Source of the DNA: RBG-16-34-14 sp963798865 | Lineage (GTDB): Bacteria; Bacteroidota; Ignavibacteria; Ignavibacteriales; Ignavibacteriaceae | DNA: 64,000 nucleotides | NCBI GenBank assembly: GCA_963798865.1 | Contig: CAWCVZ010000022.1 | Span: 1-64,000 of the forward strand | Direction of reading: 5' to 3' | In this document: piece by piece, positions 35,987 to 46,009 of the stretch | Layout: every line of letters begins with the position of its first letter | Position numbering within the stretch: the first letter of the stretch is position 1 | The notes under the pieces: model-generated | Seen by the model: only the letters and a program-made list of their open reading frames with translations | Database searches by the model: none | Told to the model about the DNA's origin: nothing | Made by a program: the position numbers and the translations under genes

Positions 35987-37177
35987 ATGATAAAAAAATT
36001 ACAGAAATCATCAGCCGGTAAACGTGGAGAATCTGTCAGATCAGATTGTTACTTTGAAATTGAGATGAAACCTTCGGGAGGCATAAAACTTAATCTTAAA
36101 AGTAAAGTTGAATCAATGTATGGAGAATCAATAAAAGAAATGATTCTCGATATGTGTAAACTCTTTGGCTTGAAGGATGCTAAAATATTGGTGGAAGATA
36201 GCGGGGCACTTCCCTTTACTTTAGCTGCAAGATTTGAACTCGCTGTGAAAAGACTTTATCCTGAAAATAAAAAAGAATTTCTCCTCCCTTTAAACAGAAA
36301 AAATCTTTACGCGACAAAAAAGGATCATCTCAGAAGAAGCAGACTTTATCTTCCGGGTAATGAACCAAAGTTTTTTGTGAATGCCGGACTGCATAAACCT
36401 GATGGAATAATTCTCGATCTCGAAGATAGCGTTGCCCCATCTGAAAAAGATGCTGCACAATTATTAGTAAGAAATGCTTTACGAACTGTTGATTTTTATG
36501 GTTGTGAAAGAATGGTTCGTATCAATCAATTGCAAAAAGGGTTGGATGATTTGAAGTTTATTGTCCCTCATAATGTTCATGTCATTCTAATTCCAAAATG
36601 TGAATCAGCTAATCAGGTGAAGAGTGTAGAAAAAGAAGTAGAGAGATTAAAAAAACTGCATAAAATAAAGAATGAAATTTATTTTATGCCGATCATTGAA
36701 AGTGCACTTGGAGTAATTAAAGCTTTTGAGATTGCTTCAGCTTCAAAAAATAATTGTGCACTTACAATCGGTCTTGAAGATTACACTGCCGACATCGGAA
36801 CCCAAAGAACAAACGAAGGAAAAGAAAGTTTTCTTGCAAGACAAATGATTGTGAATGCAGCAAAAGCAGTAGGTATCCAGGCTATAGATTCTGTCTTCTC
36901 AGATGTTTCCGATATGGAAGCATTGCGGCAAAGTGTAATCGTGGCAAAATCGTTAGGCTTTGAAGGAAAGGGCTGCATCCATCCAAGACAAATACAAGTT
37001 GTACATGATTCCTTTGCACCAACAACTGAAGAAATTGAAAAAGCAAAGAAGATTGTTGACGCATTTGAAGATGCTGAAAAGAAAGGACTTGGAGTTGTTT
37101 CTCTCGGAAGTAAAATGATTGATCCGCCGGTAGTAAAACGTGCTCAGAGAATTTTGTCATTGGTCAATGATCATTAG
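35987..37177 (+). CDS. CitD-CitE fusion: citrate lyase acyl carrier plus beta subunit
   Basis: 396 residues. The first about 100 match the citrate lyase acyl carrier protein: the modification segment ESVRSDC (probable phosphoribosyl-CoA Ser 19), SKVESMYGESIKEMILDM and DSGALPFTLAARFE, each aligning with CitD. After a short linker the CitE lyase barrel follows (RSRLYLPGNEP, DGIILDLEDSVAPSEKD, ALTIGLEDYTADIGTQR, GCIHPRQI). CitE cleaves citryl-ACP to oxaloacetate and acetyl-ACP. CitD and CitE are usually separate proteins, so the fusion is unusual. Citramalyl cleavage is the main alternative. No citC, citX or citG was seen in the window. Confidence 0.85.
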   Translation: MIKKLQKSSAGKRGESVRSDCYFEIEMKPSGGIKLNLKSKVESMYGESIKEMILDMCKLFGLKDAKILVEDSGALPFTLAARFELAVKRLYPENKKEFLLPLNRKNLYATKKDHLRRSRLYLPGNEPKFFVNAGLHKPDGIILDLEDSVAPSEKDAAQLLVRNALRTVDFYGCERMVRINQLQKGLDDLKFIVPHNVHVILIPKCESANQVKSVEKEVERLKKLHKIKNEIYFMPIIESALGVIKAFEIASASKNNCALTIGLEDYTADIGTQRTNEGKESFLARQMIVNAAKAVGIQAIDSVFSDVSDMEALRQSVIVAKSLGFEGKGCIHPRQIQVVHDSFAPTTEEIEKAKKIVDAFEDAEKKGLGVVSLGSKMIDPPVVKRAQRILSLVNDH

Positions 37178-37271
37178 TCATTTATAGACATTAGGTCATT
37201 CATAGTCAGTTATTATTTTAAATACTATAAACAGGAAGTGACCACTAATGACACAATGACGGTGAATGACT
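37165..37271. repeat. Inverted spacer repeat between CitDE and CitF
   Basis: Left half carries repeated GTCATT-like words (GTCATTAG, GTCATTCA), right half the inverse (CTAATGAC, GTGAATGAC), so the spacer can fold into a long imperfect hairpin. Unit spacing is 7 to 10 bases, less regular than the octamer arrays elsewhere. Confidence 0.45.
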
Positions 37272-37309
37272 TTAATTAACAAAATAATTTTGAATAATTT
37301 AATAAACTT

Positions 37310-38867
37310 ATGAAACTCATTAAAAATGCAATTGGAAGATTAGTCCCTACAGATGTAAACGGACAACAGCAAATTCCTTTTAAAGGAGTAAACAAATACA
37401 AACCCAATGGCAATAAAGCAAAGCCTCCAATAAGAACTTGTATTGATTACCCAAAGGATGGAAATAAAGTTATAAAAAATCTTAAAGAGGCTTTAAAGAA
37501 AGCAGGACTTAAAGATGGAATGACAATTTCAACTCACCATCATTTAAGAAACGGAGATGTAGTTACAAATATTTTATTCGATACAATAAAAGAAATGGGA
37601 TGTAAAAAATATTCGCTGGTTCCCATCAGCTTCTTTTCCTGTTCATTCACATTTAATAAAATATCTTGAAGATGGAACAATTCATCATATTGAAGGAAGT
37701 ATGAACGGACCACTCGGTAAATTCACTTCTGAAGGAAAGATGAAAGGAATTGGAGTGCTTCGTTCTCATGGAGGAAGATACCAGGCAATTCAGGATGGTG
37801 AAGTTCATATTGATATCGCTGTAATTGCAGCTCCGACCGCAGATCCTTTTGGAAATGCCACGGGCGATCGCGGACCATCAGCAAGTGGACTTATTGGTTT
37901 TGCTCTTGCTGATTCTGAATATGCTGACAGAGTTATTGTTGTAACTGATAATTTAATTCCCTTTCCTTGCGTACCCTGGCAGATACAGGGTAACAATGTT
38001 GATTTTGTAGTTAAAGTAGATTCTCTCGGGGATGCTTCCAAAATCGTTTCAGGCACAACTGAATTAACCAAATCTCCTGATCGTTTATTAATTGCTGAAT
38101 ATGTTGCTCAGTTTCTAGATGAAGCGGGAATAATGAAGGACGGATTTTCATTCCAGGCAGGTGCCGGCGGAACTGCTCTTGCTTTTGCTATCTTTCTTAA
38201 AGAAAGAATGAAAGCAAAAAATATTAAAGCAAGATTTGTGAGAGGCGGTTCAACAAAATATCTTGTCCAAATGCTGGAAGAAGGTTTATCTGATTATATT
38301 CTCGATGGTCAAACTTTTGATCTTGAAGGTGTGAGATCAATGCGGGAAAATCCCAATCACGTTAACACAAGTCCTTTTACTTCCTACAATTTTCATGGTA
38401 AAGGCAATTTTGCTTCAATGGTTGATGCAGCAATTCTTGGTGCAACTGAAGTTGATGTAAACTTTAATGCAAATGTTGTAACTCATTCTGATGGATTGCT
38501 TCTTCACGGAATCGGCGGGTGGCAGAATTGTCTTTATTCCAAATGTACAATCCTTGCTATTCCTTCCTTCAGAGATCGTATTCCGGTAATAGTTGATGAC
38601 GTTACAACTCTTTGCGGACCGGGAGAACTTATTGATGTTATTGCAACCGAAAGAGGTCTTTGTATTAATCCAAAAAGAAAAGATTTATTGAAAGCGATTA
38701 AAGGTTCATCAATCCCGGTTGTTGATATTAAAGAATTGAAAAAAGAAGTTGATGAAATTTGCGGCGGTGCACCGGCAAAACCAAAACTGAATAAAGATAA
38801 AGTTGTCGCAATTATTAAATGGGTTGATGGGACAGTTCTTGATTCTGTTTTTGAAGTAATAAAATAA
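37310..38867 (+). pseudogene. citF: Citrate lyase alpha subunit, one apparent frameshift
   Basis: About 518 residues if read through. The N-terminal part runs to EMGCKK, and the next frame picks up NIRWFPSASFPVHSHLIKYLEDG and continues to the end with PTADPFGNATG, VVTDNLIPFPCVP, FQAGAGGTALAF and GGWQNCLYSK, all typical of CitF, which moves the acyl carrier from acetate to citrate. The break is in a run of six A (37604-37609); one A fewer gives an unbroken protein. Conservation on both sides argues against long-term decay. It is the last gene of the aconitase-PrpD-CitDE-CitF series. Confidence 0.87.
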
Positions 38868-39040
38868 AAAATGAAAACTAAGTATTATTGAAAAAAAAAC
38901 AAATCAAATTTAGCTGACCTTTCTTTCTCCTTATTGCAAATCACACCGGTGATGTAATCATCTTGTTAATATAAAAGATATATTTAAGTTACTGCTGTAC
39001 CAAATGACAATTATGTATAACTAAAAGAAAGAGGTATGTA

Positions 39041-39479
39041 ATGCCACCAAAATTTGCAAATCGAATTGCTGCAGTTTTAGCAATAGCTTTATTCTTAGTT
39101 TTTAATTCCTTCGGTCAGGATAAAGATGTAAAAACACAAACCACACGATACCCAATTTAAACAAACCGCAACAGAACTAACCAGCAGTTTATCAAAAAAA
39201 GTTAATTTAACAGCAGATCAGTCAAAAAAAGTTACTGATGCTTTAATTGATTATCAAAAAAACATATCTAATATAGACCCGATGATGAAAGCTACTGATA
39301 GAGAAGGAAAAATTTCTGAACTGGGTAAAAGTACAGAGACAGAAATTTCCGGAATTCTTAATGATAAACAGATGACAGCTTTTAATTCTACAAAAGATGA
39401 ATGGTGGAAAGAAGTTACGGGTAAGGTTCATCCTGAAAGTGTAAGACAGCAAACCAAGGAGAAGGAAAAACCTTATTAA
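39041..39479 (+). pseudogene. Small exported protein, apparent frameshift after signal peptide
   Basis: GAGG lies six bases before ATG 39041. The first frame gives a signal peptide (IAAVLAIALFLVFNSFGQ) and stops at TAA 39158-39160. Another frame, one base later, continues without break from about 39140 with HDTQFKQTATELTSSL, VNLTADQSKKVTDAL and DEWWKEVTGKVHP to TAA 39479. The LTADQ helical style resembles small periplasmic Spy/CpxP-like helical proteins, but identity is unproven. One extra base near 39129-39145 explains the break. Confidence 0.65.
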
Positions 39480-39518
39480 CTTTAAACGAGATTAACCCTC
39501 TCAAAACCCAAGGATGGA

Positions 39519-39560
39519 AGGCATATTGGAGTTCTCCTGCTTCAATATGCTTTCTTTTTT
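39519..39560 (+). terminator. Rho-independent terminator
   Basis: Stem GCATATTG (39521-39528) with CAATATGC (39543-39550), an inner GGAG/CTCC helix, then a T-rich tail (CTTTCTTTTTTT). It lies 40 bases after the small exported protein gene and abuts the 3' end of the convergent minus-strand gene. Confidence 0.8.
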
Positions 39561-40180
39561 TATTCCTCAAAATCAAGATTCTTGGGACTGTAGCTATCAA
39601 CTTTATTTTTCAAAATATCGGTTACAGGAACATTTTGTTCAACAATTGCAATCTTTAAATTATCAACCCAAACCTGTCCTTTCCCCTGGAGCAGAAATCC
39701 AAAGGAAATTTCATTGCTCATTGCTGGTACATCAAGAATAATTTCGACTTGTTTCCAAGTCGTACTGCCAACCAGCGGTCTGTCTCTCATATCATCAAAC
39801 GCCAGTGGTTTCCCTGAAGGATCATTAACTCTCATCCATAATGCTGAAGATCCGCCAACAAATTTAGTTTTGATGTATGCACTAAGTTTTATTCTTTGGG
39901 TTCTGTAATTATTCGCTTTAAAAGTTTGCATTAATCCAACATAGCCAACCGGTTTTGATGATGTGGATTTAATATATGCTGATGAGTAACCTGAATAACT
40001 TTCGGTTAAGTCTATTCCAACTGCGTAGTCCTGCGGACTGCTTCCTACAAGAGACCATCCTGCTGGAATTCCTTTATCATTAGTTTGAGGAACCGATACG
40101 AAAGGATAATCACCTTCCTGCGAATACAAAAATGTCGAACTAAAAAGAATAAAAAATGTAATAACGATTTTACATTTCAT
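39560..40180 (-). CDS. Secreted protein with jelly-roll-like domain
   Basis: 206 residues. A signal peptide (ITFFILFSSTFLYSQ) is followed by a beta-sandwich-like domain: GIPAGWSLVGSSPQDY, GYVGLMQTFKANNYR, LWMRVNDPSGKPLAFDDM and QGKGQVWVDNLKI. The pattern resembles the carbohydrate-binding-like modules found at the ends of various Bacteroidota secreted or regulatory proteins; here it stands alone. No catalytic domain is present. Function unknown, possibly glycan binding. Confidence 0.65.
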   Translation of the reverse strand: MKCKIVITFFILFSSTFLYSQEGDYPFVSVPQTNDKGIPAGWSLVGSSPQDYAVGIDLTESYSGYSSAYIKSTSSKPVGYVGLMQTFKANNYRTQRIKLSAYIKTKFVGGSSALWMRVNDPSGKPLAFDDMRDRPLVGSTTWKQVEIILDVPAMSNEISFGFLLQGKGQVWVDNLKIAIVEQNVPVTDILKNKVDSYSPKNLDFEE

Positions 40181-40350
40181 AATTATTATTTACCTCGATA
40201 GATTAAAGCTTTAATTTATTAAGAAATACCCAAGAATCCTGCCAGTAAACCTATAATGTTTTTCTATAATTATTATGAAAATGATTTGCTATAAAGTGGT
40301 TTTCTGAAAAGATAAGTAAAAAACAGGAGAAATTTCTTCATTAAAAGTAA

Positions 40351-41070
40351 TTACTTCTTAAGTTTTGATATCAGATCAAGTTCTATTTTCTCTTCACAAT
40401 AAAATGCTTCACCGTAATTCTTACCTATTTGAAACCCATAAAATGAAGCTCTTGTTTCTATATAATGAATAAAGTTTGGTCTGCTGATAAATGTTTCCTG
40501 CCCTTTTATTTTAGGATTATGAAATTGTGAAGAATACGATCTCACAGCTTTCATCTTTATATCAAATGAATCGGAAATATCCACAATGAATGATGGTTCA
40601 AAAGTATAAGTCTGCATATAATAATAAAGATGAAGAGGGCGATAAGCTTTTTGAGAAATTCCTTTGTTAATTGTTTTTACTTGTTTCAATCCTGATTGAA
40701 ACATAGCCCTTTTAACCAATTTGCTTGCATCAATATGATCAGGGTGTCTGTCATTAAAATATGGAGCAAAAATTATTTTGGGTGTATATTTTCTTATAAT
40801 GGAAATAACTTTAAACATGTTTTCTTGATTGATTTGAATATTTCCGTCGGGGATAAATAAATTCTCACGCAAAGAAATTTTTAGAATAACCGAAGCCTTA
40901 GCTGCTTCCTTTTGTCTTATTTCCGGCGTTCCCCTTGTCCCAAGTTCTCCTTTAGTAAAATCTATAATCCCAACTTTAAAATTATTTTTTGTAAGTCTTG
41001 CAATAGTGCCGGCCATTGATAGTTCCGCATCATCAGGATGAGCGGCAAAAATAACAACATCAAGCTTCAT
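40351..41070 (-). CDS. bshB1: BshB1 family bacillithiol biosynthesis deacetylase
   Basis: 239 residues of the LmbE-like metal-dependent deacetylases. The zinc-site motif is AAHPDDAELSMAGTI (about residues 9-23), TKGELGTRGTPEIRQKEA follows, and the second histidine motif is NDRHPDHIDASKLV. In the bacillithiol pathway this enzyme removes acetate from N-acetylglucosaminyl-malate in the cytoplasm. The length fits. No other bacillithiol gene is nearby. The start is ATG 41070, giving MKLDVVIFAAHP. Confidence 0.9.
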   Translation of the reverse strand: MKLDVVIFAAHPDDAELSMAGTIARLTKNNFKVGIIDFTKGELGTRGTPEIRQKEAAKASVILKISLRENLFIPDGNIQINQENMFKVISIIRKYTPKIIFAPYFNDRHPDHIDASKLVKRAMFQSGLKQVKTINKGISQKAYRPLHLYYYMQTYTFEPSFIVDISDSFDIKMKAVRSYSSQFHNPKIKGQETFISRPNFIHYIETRASFYGFQIGKNYGEAFYCEEKIELDLISKLKK

Positions 41071-41265
41071 TAAAAGTTAAGTATTTGTTGAAAAAAAATC
41101 TGCAAATGAACTTAATGATTTTTCCTGTTTGATTCCATAAAATTAACTCAGGCAATTATAGTCATCCGTAAGTAATTTATTTTAAATTTTACTTGCTGAT
41201 TTTAAATAAATATCATTATCTTTAAAACTAATATTCCAACAATCTGAAAAGTAACAGGAGATTTA

Positions 41266-41361
41266 ATGAGAGTAGTATTTACTGTCTCCATAATTATCAT
41301 GTTTATTTCATCATTTAACTATTCACAATATTTTTGGGAACTCAAGCAATCCGGTGCATAA
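41266..41361 (+). pseudogene. 31-codon fragment of a T9SS-protein start
   Basis: A complete short frame with a good AACAGGAG ribosome binding site reads a signal peptide followed by QYFWELKQSGA and TAA. The next gene, 110 bases on, starts with a similar signal peptide and QYTWELKLSGG. It is most simply a truncated relic of a paralogue; a real 31-residue secreted peptide is the alternative. Confidence 0.5.
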
Positions 41362-41469
41362 ATAATTCAAATATTAAAAATCAATTTTGTCATTAATGGT
41401 TCAATCAAATTATGATTAGAAATAAAATTCAAGTAATTAATTATTTATTCGTTTAACAGAAGGTGTAAA

Positions 41470-43014
41470 ATGAAAATTTTCTTTTCGTTTTTAGTTATCG
41501 TACTTTTTTCAATTAATACTTTTGCCCAATATACGTGGGAATTAAAGTTATCCGGAGGAGGAAGAGGAAATCCTATTACAATTGACCCGGTAAACAAGGA
41601 TATTGTTTATTATGGCTCTTCCAGTGCCATTTTTAGAAGTATTAATCGCGGAAATACATTTACTCAATATGGCACAACTATTTCACAATCTTCAGCAGTT
41701 AAGTGTTTGCATATAAATCCAAACAGACCGAATGAAATTGTTGTTGCTGTGTATAAAGGAAGTAATTATAAAATGGTTAAATCAACAGATAATGGAGCAA
41801 CGTGGATAACTACTCACGATAATCTTACATTTTCGTTTTACGGTGTACCATCAACACAAGATCCCACTCACCCTGATACACTCTACCTGATGAATGGAAC
41901 TAACTTTGATCGCTCAACTGATTTTGGAAGCACATGGACAACGCTTACTTCTTCAGTGGGAGCTAATTCGGCTCCTTGTGACATTGAAGTATTTCCAGAT
42001 ACGAGCATTATTTTAGTTGGGGATAACGGAACGGGAATTTTCAAAAGTACAGATTACGGTTTAACCTGGGCACAGACATATAATACTACTGGTGAGATTC
42101 CAACAATCGCAGTTGATTTTAATAAACCGGGTACTGCCTGGGCAACAAAATATTCCGGAGGCGGAGGTGTAATCCGCTCAACCGACTTTGGTCAAACATG
42201 GACAACAATACAGTATAGCGGAATAAGTACCTGGGGTGTAACAATTGATCCGATGAATTCTGATTATGTCGCAACAGGAACCTGGTCCGGCAGTAATATT
42301 TATATTACCCGAAATTGGGGAACTACATGGATAACAACTACACTAACTCCAAATAATTATTCGGTTGCGATTATTGATTCAATGAATGTTTTTGCAGCAC
42401 AATCCGGAGGATTTTATAAACTAAACTCACCATTCTTTACACCTGTTGAATTATCTTCATTCACAGCTATTGTTGTTGATGGTAAAGCTCATCTAGATTG
42501 GACAACTGCTTCTGAAATTAATAACCAGGGTTTTGAAATTGAAATGAGCTATGACAACCAATCCTTTGAAAAAATTGGTTTTGTTCCGGGCTTTGGTACT
42601 TCTTCTGAACAACATTCTTATTCTTATATTACTGATAAATTATTATCAGAAAAAAATTATTTCAGGTTACGTCAGGTTGATTTTGACGGAACATCTCAAT
42701 ACTCTGCTGTAACTGAAGTTGACGGCATTACACCATCGGAATTTTATCTTGCACAGAATCATCCTAATCCTTTCAATCCCTCAACACAAATTCAATTCTC
42801 ATTACCGGTTGAATCATCGGTTAGTATAAAGTTATTTAATATGCTTGGGGAAGAAATTTCTGAAATAACAAACGGAGAATTTACTACCGGAGTTCATAAT
42901 GTTAGTTTTATAGCAGAAGGATTATCGAGCGGGACTTATTTCTATCTTCTTGAAGCTAAAGGAAATAACGGTGCAGAATTTAAAGAAACTAAAAAAATGC
43001 TATTACTTAAATAA
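41470..43014 (+). CDS. T9SS protein with BNR/sortilin-like propeller repeats
   Basis: 514 residues. Signal peptide ends INTFAQ. Repeated Asp-box-like segments, S-T-D-x-G-x-T-W, occur as KSTDNGATWI, RSTDFGSTWTT, KSTDYGLTWAQ and RSTDFGQTWTT, forming a BNR/photosystem II assembly-factor-like beta-propeller. A linker, PVELSSFTAIV, leads to the LDWTTASEINNQGFEIE module and a T9SS type A sorting domain (LAQNHPNPFNP, ending KKMLLLK). It should be a surface or secreted protein; binding partner unknown. Confidence 0.85.
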   Translation: MKIFFSFLVIVLFSINTFAQYTWELKLSGGGRGNPITIDPVNKDIVYYGSSSAIFRSINRGNTFTQYGTTISQSSAVKCLHINPNRPNEIVVAVYKGSNYKMVKSTDNGATWITTHDNLTFSFYGVPSTQDPTHPDTLYLMNGTNFDRSTDFGSTWTTLTSSVGANSAPCDIEVFPDTSIILVGDNGTGIFKSTDYGLTWAQTYNTTGEIPTIAVDFNKPGTAWATKYSGGGGVIRSTDFGQTWTTIQYSGISTWGVTIDPMNSDYVATGTWSGSNIYITRNWGTTWITTTLTPNNYSVAIIDSMNVFAAQSGGFYKLNSPFFTPVELSSFTAIVVDGKAHLDWTTASEINNQGFEIEMSYDNQSFEKIGFVPGFGTSSEQHSYSYITDKLLSEKNYFRLRQVDFDGTSQYSAVTEVDGITPSEFYLAQNHPNPFNPSTQIQFSLPVESSVSIKLFNMLGEEISEITNGEFTTGVHNVSFIAEGLSSGTYFYLLEAKGNNGAEFKETKKMLLLK

Positions 43015-43037
43015 ATAATTAAAAGGGGAAAACTTTA

Positions 43038-44117
43038 ATGAAAGTAAATTTTGTTCTTATTGCTGTATTTATTTCAATCGTTGTGTATGCTTCTACAACT
43101 TTTGATGATGGAGTTATTGGAGCTACACAATTAAATGGCGAAGGTTGTGCTTGTCATGCTTTAGATCCGACTTTATCAGTCAATGTAAGAATAGAAGGAC
43201 CCGATACTATTGCTTTGGGAGAAACAGGACAATACCGGATTTTCCTTTCCGGCGGCCCGGCCATTTTCGGCGGATTTAATGTGGCAGCGCGATTTAATGA
43301 TTTATCGCCTGTTGATACTACTGTAATTGAAATTGCCGGTGAACTGACTCATAATTTTCCACAACCATTTCCTTCTATTAACGACACAATTTTCTGGACG
43401 TTTAACTATACTGCAACTACAGAAGGTTGGGACACAATCTATTCGGCTTCCAACAGTGTAAATGGCAATGGTACCCCTGAGGGAGATGAGTGGAATTTCG
43501 GCCCCAAATTCCCCATATTTGTTACTCCACCAGTTCCTGTTGAATTAATTTCATTTAGCGGGATACCTGAAAAGAACGGAGTTCGTTTAAATTGGAAAAC
43601 ATCTACCGAACTTAACAACAGCGGTTTTAAAATTGAAAGATTAGAACCATTATCTTCGCTTACTCAGGAATGGAAAACAATCGGTTTCATTGAAGGAAAA
43701 GGAACGAGCAGTTCATCACATTCTTATTCGTTTTTAGATTTACCGGAATCCAATGGGATTTATTATTATCGTTTAATGCAAATAGATTTTAATGGAACTT
43801 TTTCTTATTCAAATGTAGTTACAATTAATTTCTATCCGATTGTATTTACATTAGAACAGAATTATCCTAATCCTTTTAATCCTGAGACGAATATTTCTTT
43901 CAACATTCCTGAAGATGGACATATTAGCTTGAAAATTTATAATGTCCAGGGAGAGCTGGTTGATAAATTGTCCGATGGTTTAATTTCTGCAGGGAATCAT
44001 TCTTTTAAATGGAATGCATTATCATTTTCTTCAGGAGTTTATTTCTATAAGTTTGATTTTGAAAATGAATCAGGTTTAAAATTTACTGAAGTTAAAAAGA
44101 TGATACTTTCAAAATAA
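43038..44117 (+). CDS. T9SS protein with choice-of-anchor V / Reelin-like domain
   Basis: 359 residues with a signal peptide and, just after it, the segment GEGCACHALDPT. The following 110 residues form a beta-sandwich (SVNVRIEGPDTIALGETGQYRIFLSGGP) of the reeler/choice-of-anchor V type. The Cys-Ala-Cys-His is not a heme c site because it lacks two spacer residues. The linker PVELISFSG and the LNWKTSTELNNSGFKIE module precede a T9SS tail (LEQNYPNPFNP, ending KKMILSK). It follows the propeller gene by 23 bases and is probably co-transcribed. Confidence 0.8.
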   Translation: MKVNFVLIAVFISIVVYASTTFDDGVIGATQLNGEGCACHALDPTLSVNVRIEGPDTIALGETGQYRIFLSGGPAIFGGFNVAARFNDLSPVDTTVIEIAGELTHNFPQPFPSINDTIFWTFNYTATTEGWDTIYSASNSVNGNGTPEGDEWNFGPKFPIFVTPPVPVELISFSGIPEKNGVRLNWKTSTELNNSGFKIERLEPLSSLTQEWKTIGFIEGKGTSSSSHSYSFLDLPESNGIYYYRLMQIDFNGTFSYSNVVTINFYPIVFTLEQNYPNPFNPETNISFNIPEDGHISLKIYNVQGELVDKLSDGLISAGNHSFKWNALSFSSGVYFYKFDFENESGLKFTEVKKMILSK

Positions 44118-44235
44118 ATTCTTTTTGCAGCATGGATATCTTCATGCCGCAATATTTATTAATTACACTCCTCTTTCATCCTATTTTTCTTCCATTTATT
44201 TTAAGGACTAAATAAAATATCCTAAGGGAATTAGT

Positions 44236-45889
44236 ATGCGAATCATTTTTTCAATAATTGTTTCTCTTTTAGTTATGAATGGAACAATCTTTTCACAGCT
44301 TACAAAAAAAGCATTTACGAATGGCAAAATTTATACGGTAAATGAAAAACAACCGTTGGCTGAATCGGTAATCATTGAAGGCAATAAAATTATTTTTGTT
44401 GGAACAAACAAAGATGCACAGAAATATATAGATGCTTCAACTGAGATTATTGATCTTAAAGGAAAGCTAATGCTTCCCGGTTTTATAGATGACCATGTTC
44501 ATTTTACAAGCGGCGGGTTTTATCTATTAGGAATTGACCTGCGCCCTGCCAAATCAACAGAAGAATTTAAAAATATTCTTAGAGATTATGTAAAAACACA
44601 TGAAGGTAAATGGATAACCGGCGGGAATTGGGATCATGAACAATGGGAAGTTAAAGCGCTCCCAACAAAGGAAATGATTGATGATTTTTCTCCTAACACT
44701 CCTATTTTTGTTGAGCGTTTTGATGGACATATGGGATTAGCAAATTCTTACGCGTTAAAACTCGCCGGTGTTACAAAAGATACTGAAAGCCCAGAAGGCG
44801 GATTAATTGTTAAAGACCCTGTTACAGGTGAACCAACAGGAGTTTTAAAAGATAATGCTATGAGCTTTATCTACCAGGTGATACCACCTTCATCTGATGA
44901 AGATGTTAATAAAGCCGCATTAACTGCTCTGGATGAAACAAAAAGACTGGGAGTTACAAGTGTTCAGGATATAACTTACCCGCAGGATCTAAAAGTTTAT
45001 CAAAAACTCGAACAAGATGGAAAGCTTACCTGCAGAATTTATACACGATATCCAATCGCTTTATATAAAGATTTGATTGATAAAAACATTACAGCTGGAT
45101 CAGGCAGTGACAAACTGAAGCTTGGTTCACTAAAAGCGTTTGCAGATGGTTCACTTGGATCTATGACTGCCTGGTTTTTTGCACCTTATAACCAGGATAC
45201 AACAACTTCCGGTTTGCCAAATGATATTGTTTTAAATGGCGACCTGGAAAAATGGGCGCTCGATGCTGATAAGCATCGTCTTCAGATTTCAACTCATGCT
45301 ATTGGCGATGCCGCTAACTCATTTATGCTTGACCTTTATAAAAAAATTACAGAAAAGAATCCTGAGTGGGACAGAAGATTCAGAATAGAACATGCACAGC
45401 ATGTAAGGTTTCAGGATATTCCTAGGTTCAAAGAAATTGGAGTAATTGCATCAGTGCAGCCATATCATTGTATAGATGATGGAGTTTGGGCAGAAAAAAG
45501 AATCGGGAATAGAATAAAATACACTTACCCTTTTGCAACTTTTTTAGACATAGGCGTTAGTATGTGTTTCGGAACTGATTGGCCGGTTGCACCTCTCAAT
45601 CCCCTGTTAGGAATTTACGCAGCAGTTACAAGAAGAACTCTTGATGATAAAAATCTAGACGGCTGGATACCTGAACAAAAAATTTCAGTTGAAGATGCAA
45701 TAAAATGTTATACTCTTAGCAGCGCTTACGCGGGATTTGAAGAAAACATTAAAGGAAGTATTGAAGTTGGAAAGTTGGCTGATTTAATTGTTTTAAGTGA
45801 TGACATATTAAATAATTGATCCCGTAAAAATAAAAGATGTTACTGTTGAAATGACAATATTTGATGGTGAGATAATATTTAAAAAATGA
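44236..45889 (+). pseudogene. YtcJ-like exported amidohydrolase, frameshifted near the C-terminus
   Basis: About 550 residues if repaired. Signal peptide ends GTIFSQ; then an amidohydrolase-3 enzyme of the YtcJ type with MLPGFIDDHVHFTSGG (HxH metal site), KALADGSLGS-like KAFADGSLGS, ISTHAIGDAAN, RIEHAQHV and FGTDWPV. The frame stops at TGA 45817-45819 after LIVLSDDILNN, while the next frame supplies the expected ending (IDPVKIKDVTVEMTIFDGE) down to TGA 45887-45889. One extra base at about 45811-45816 accounts for it. The truncated form would lack only the last beta-strands. Substrate unknown. Confidence 0.82.
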
Positions 45890-46009
45890 AAAACACTTTA
45901 TTAATTTGTTGAAATTTTGTTCAGCTTCTCTTATTATGTGTAGGGTTAAACAGATTACCTTTGGAAGGGGCTAGAAGAGATGAAGAGGTTTTTATTAAGG
46001 GGAATAAAT

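Noticed and set aside
43164..43178. Heme c site in the choice-of-anchor V protein
   Set aside because: The segment reads Cys-Ala-Cys-His, one residue short of the CXXCH needed for heme attachment.
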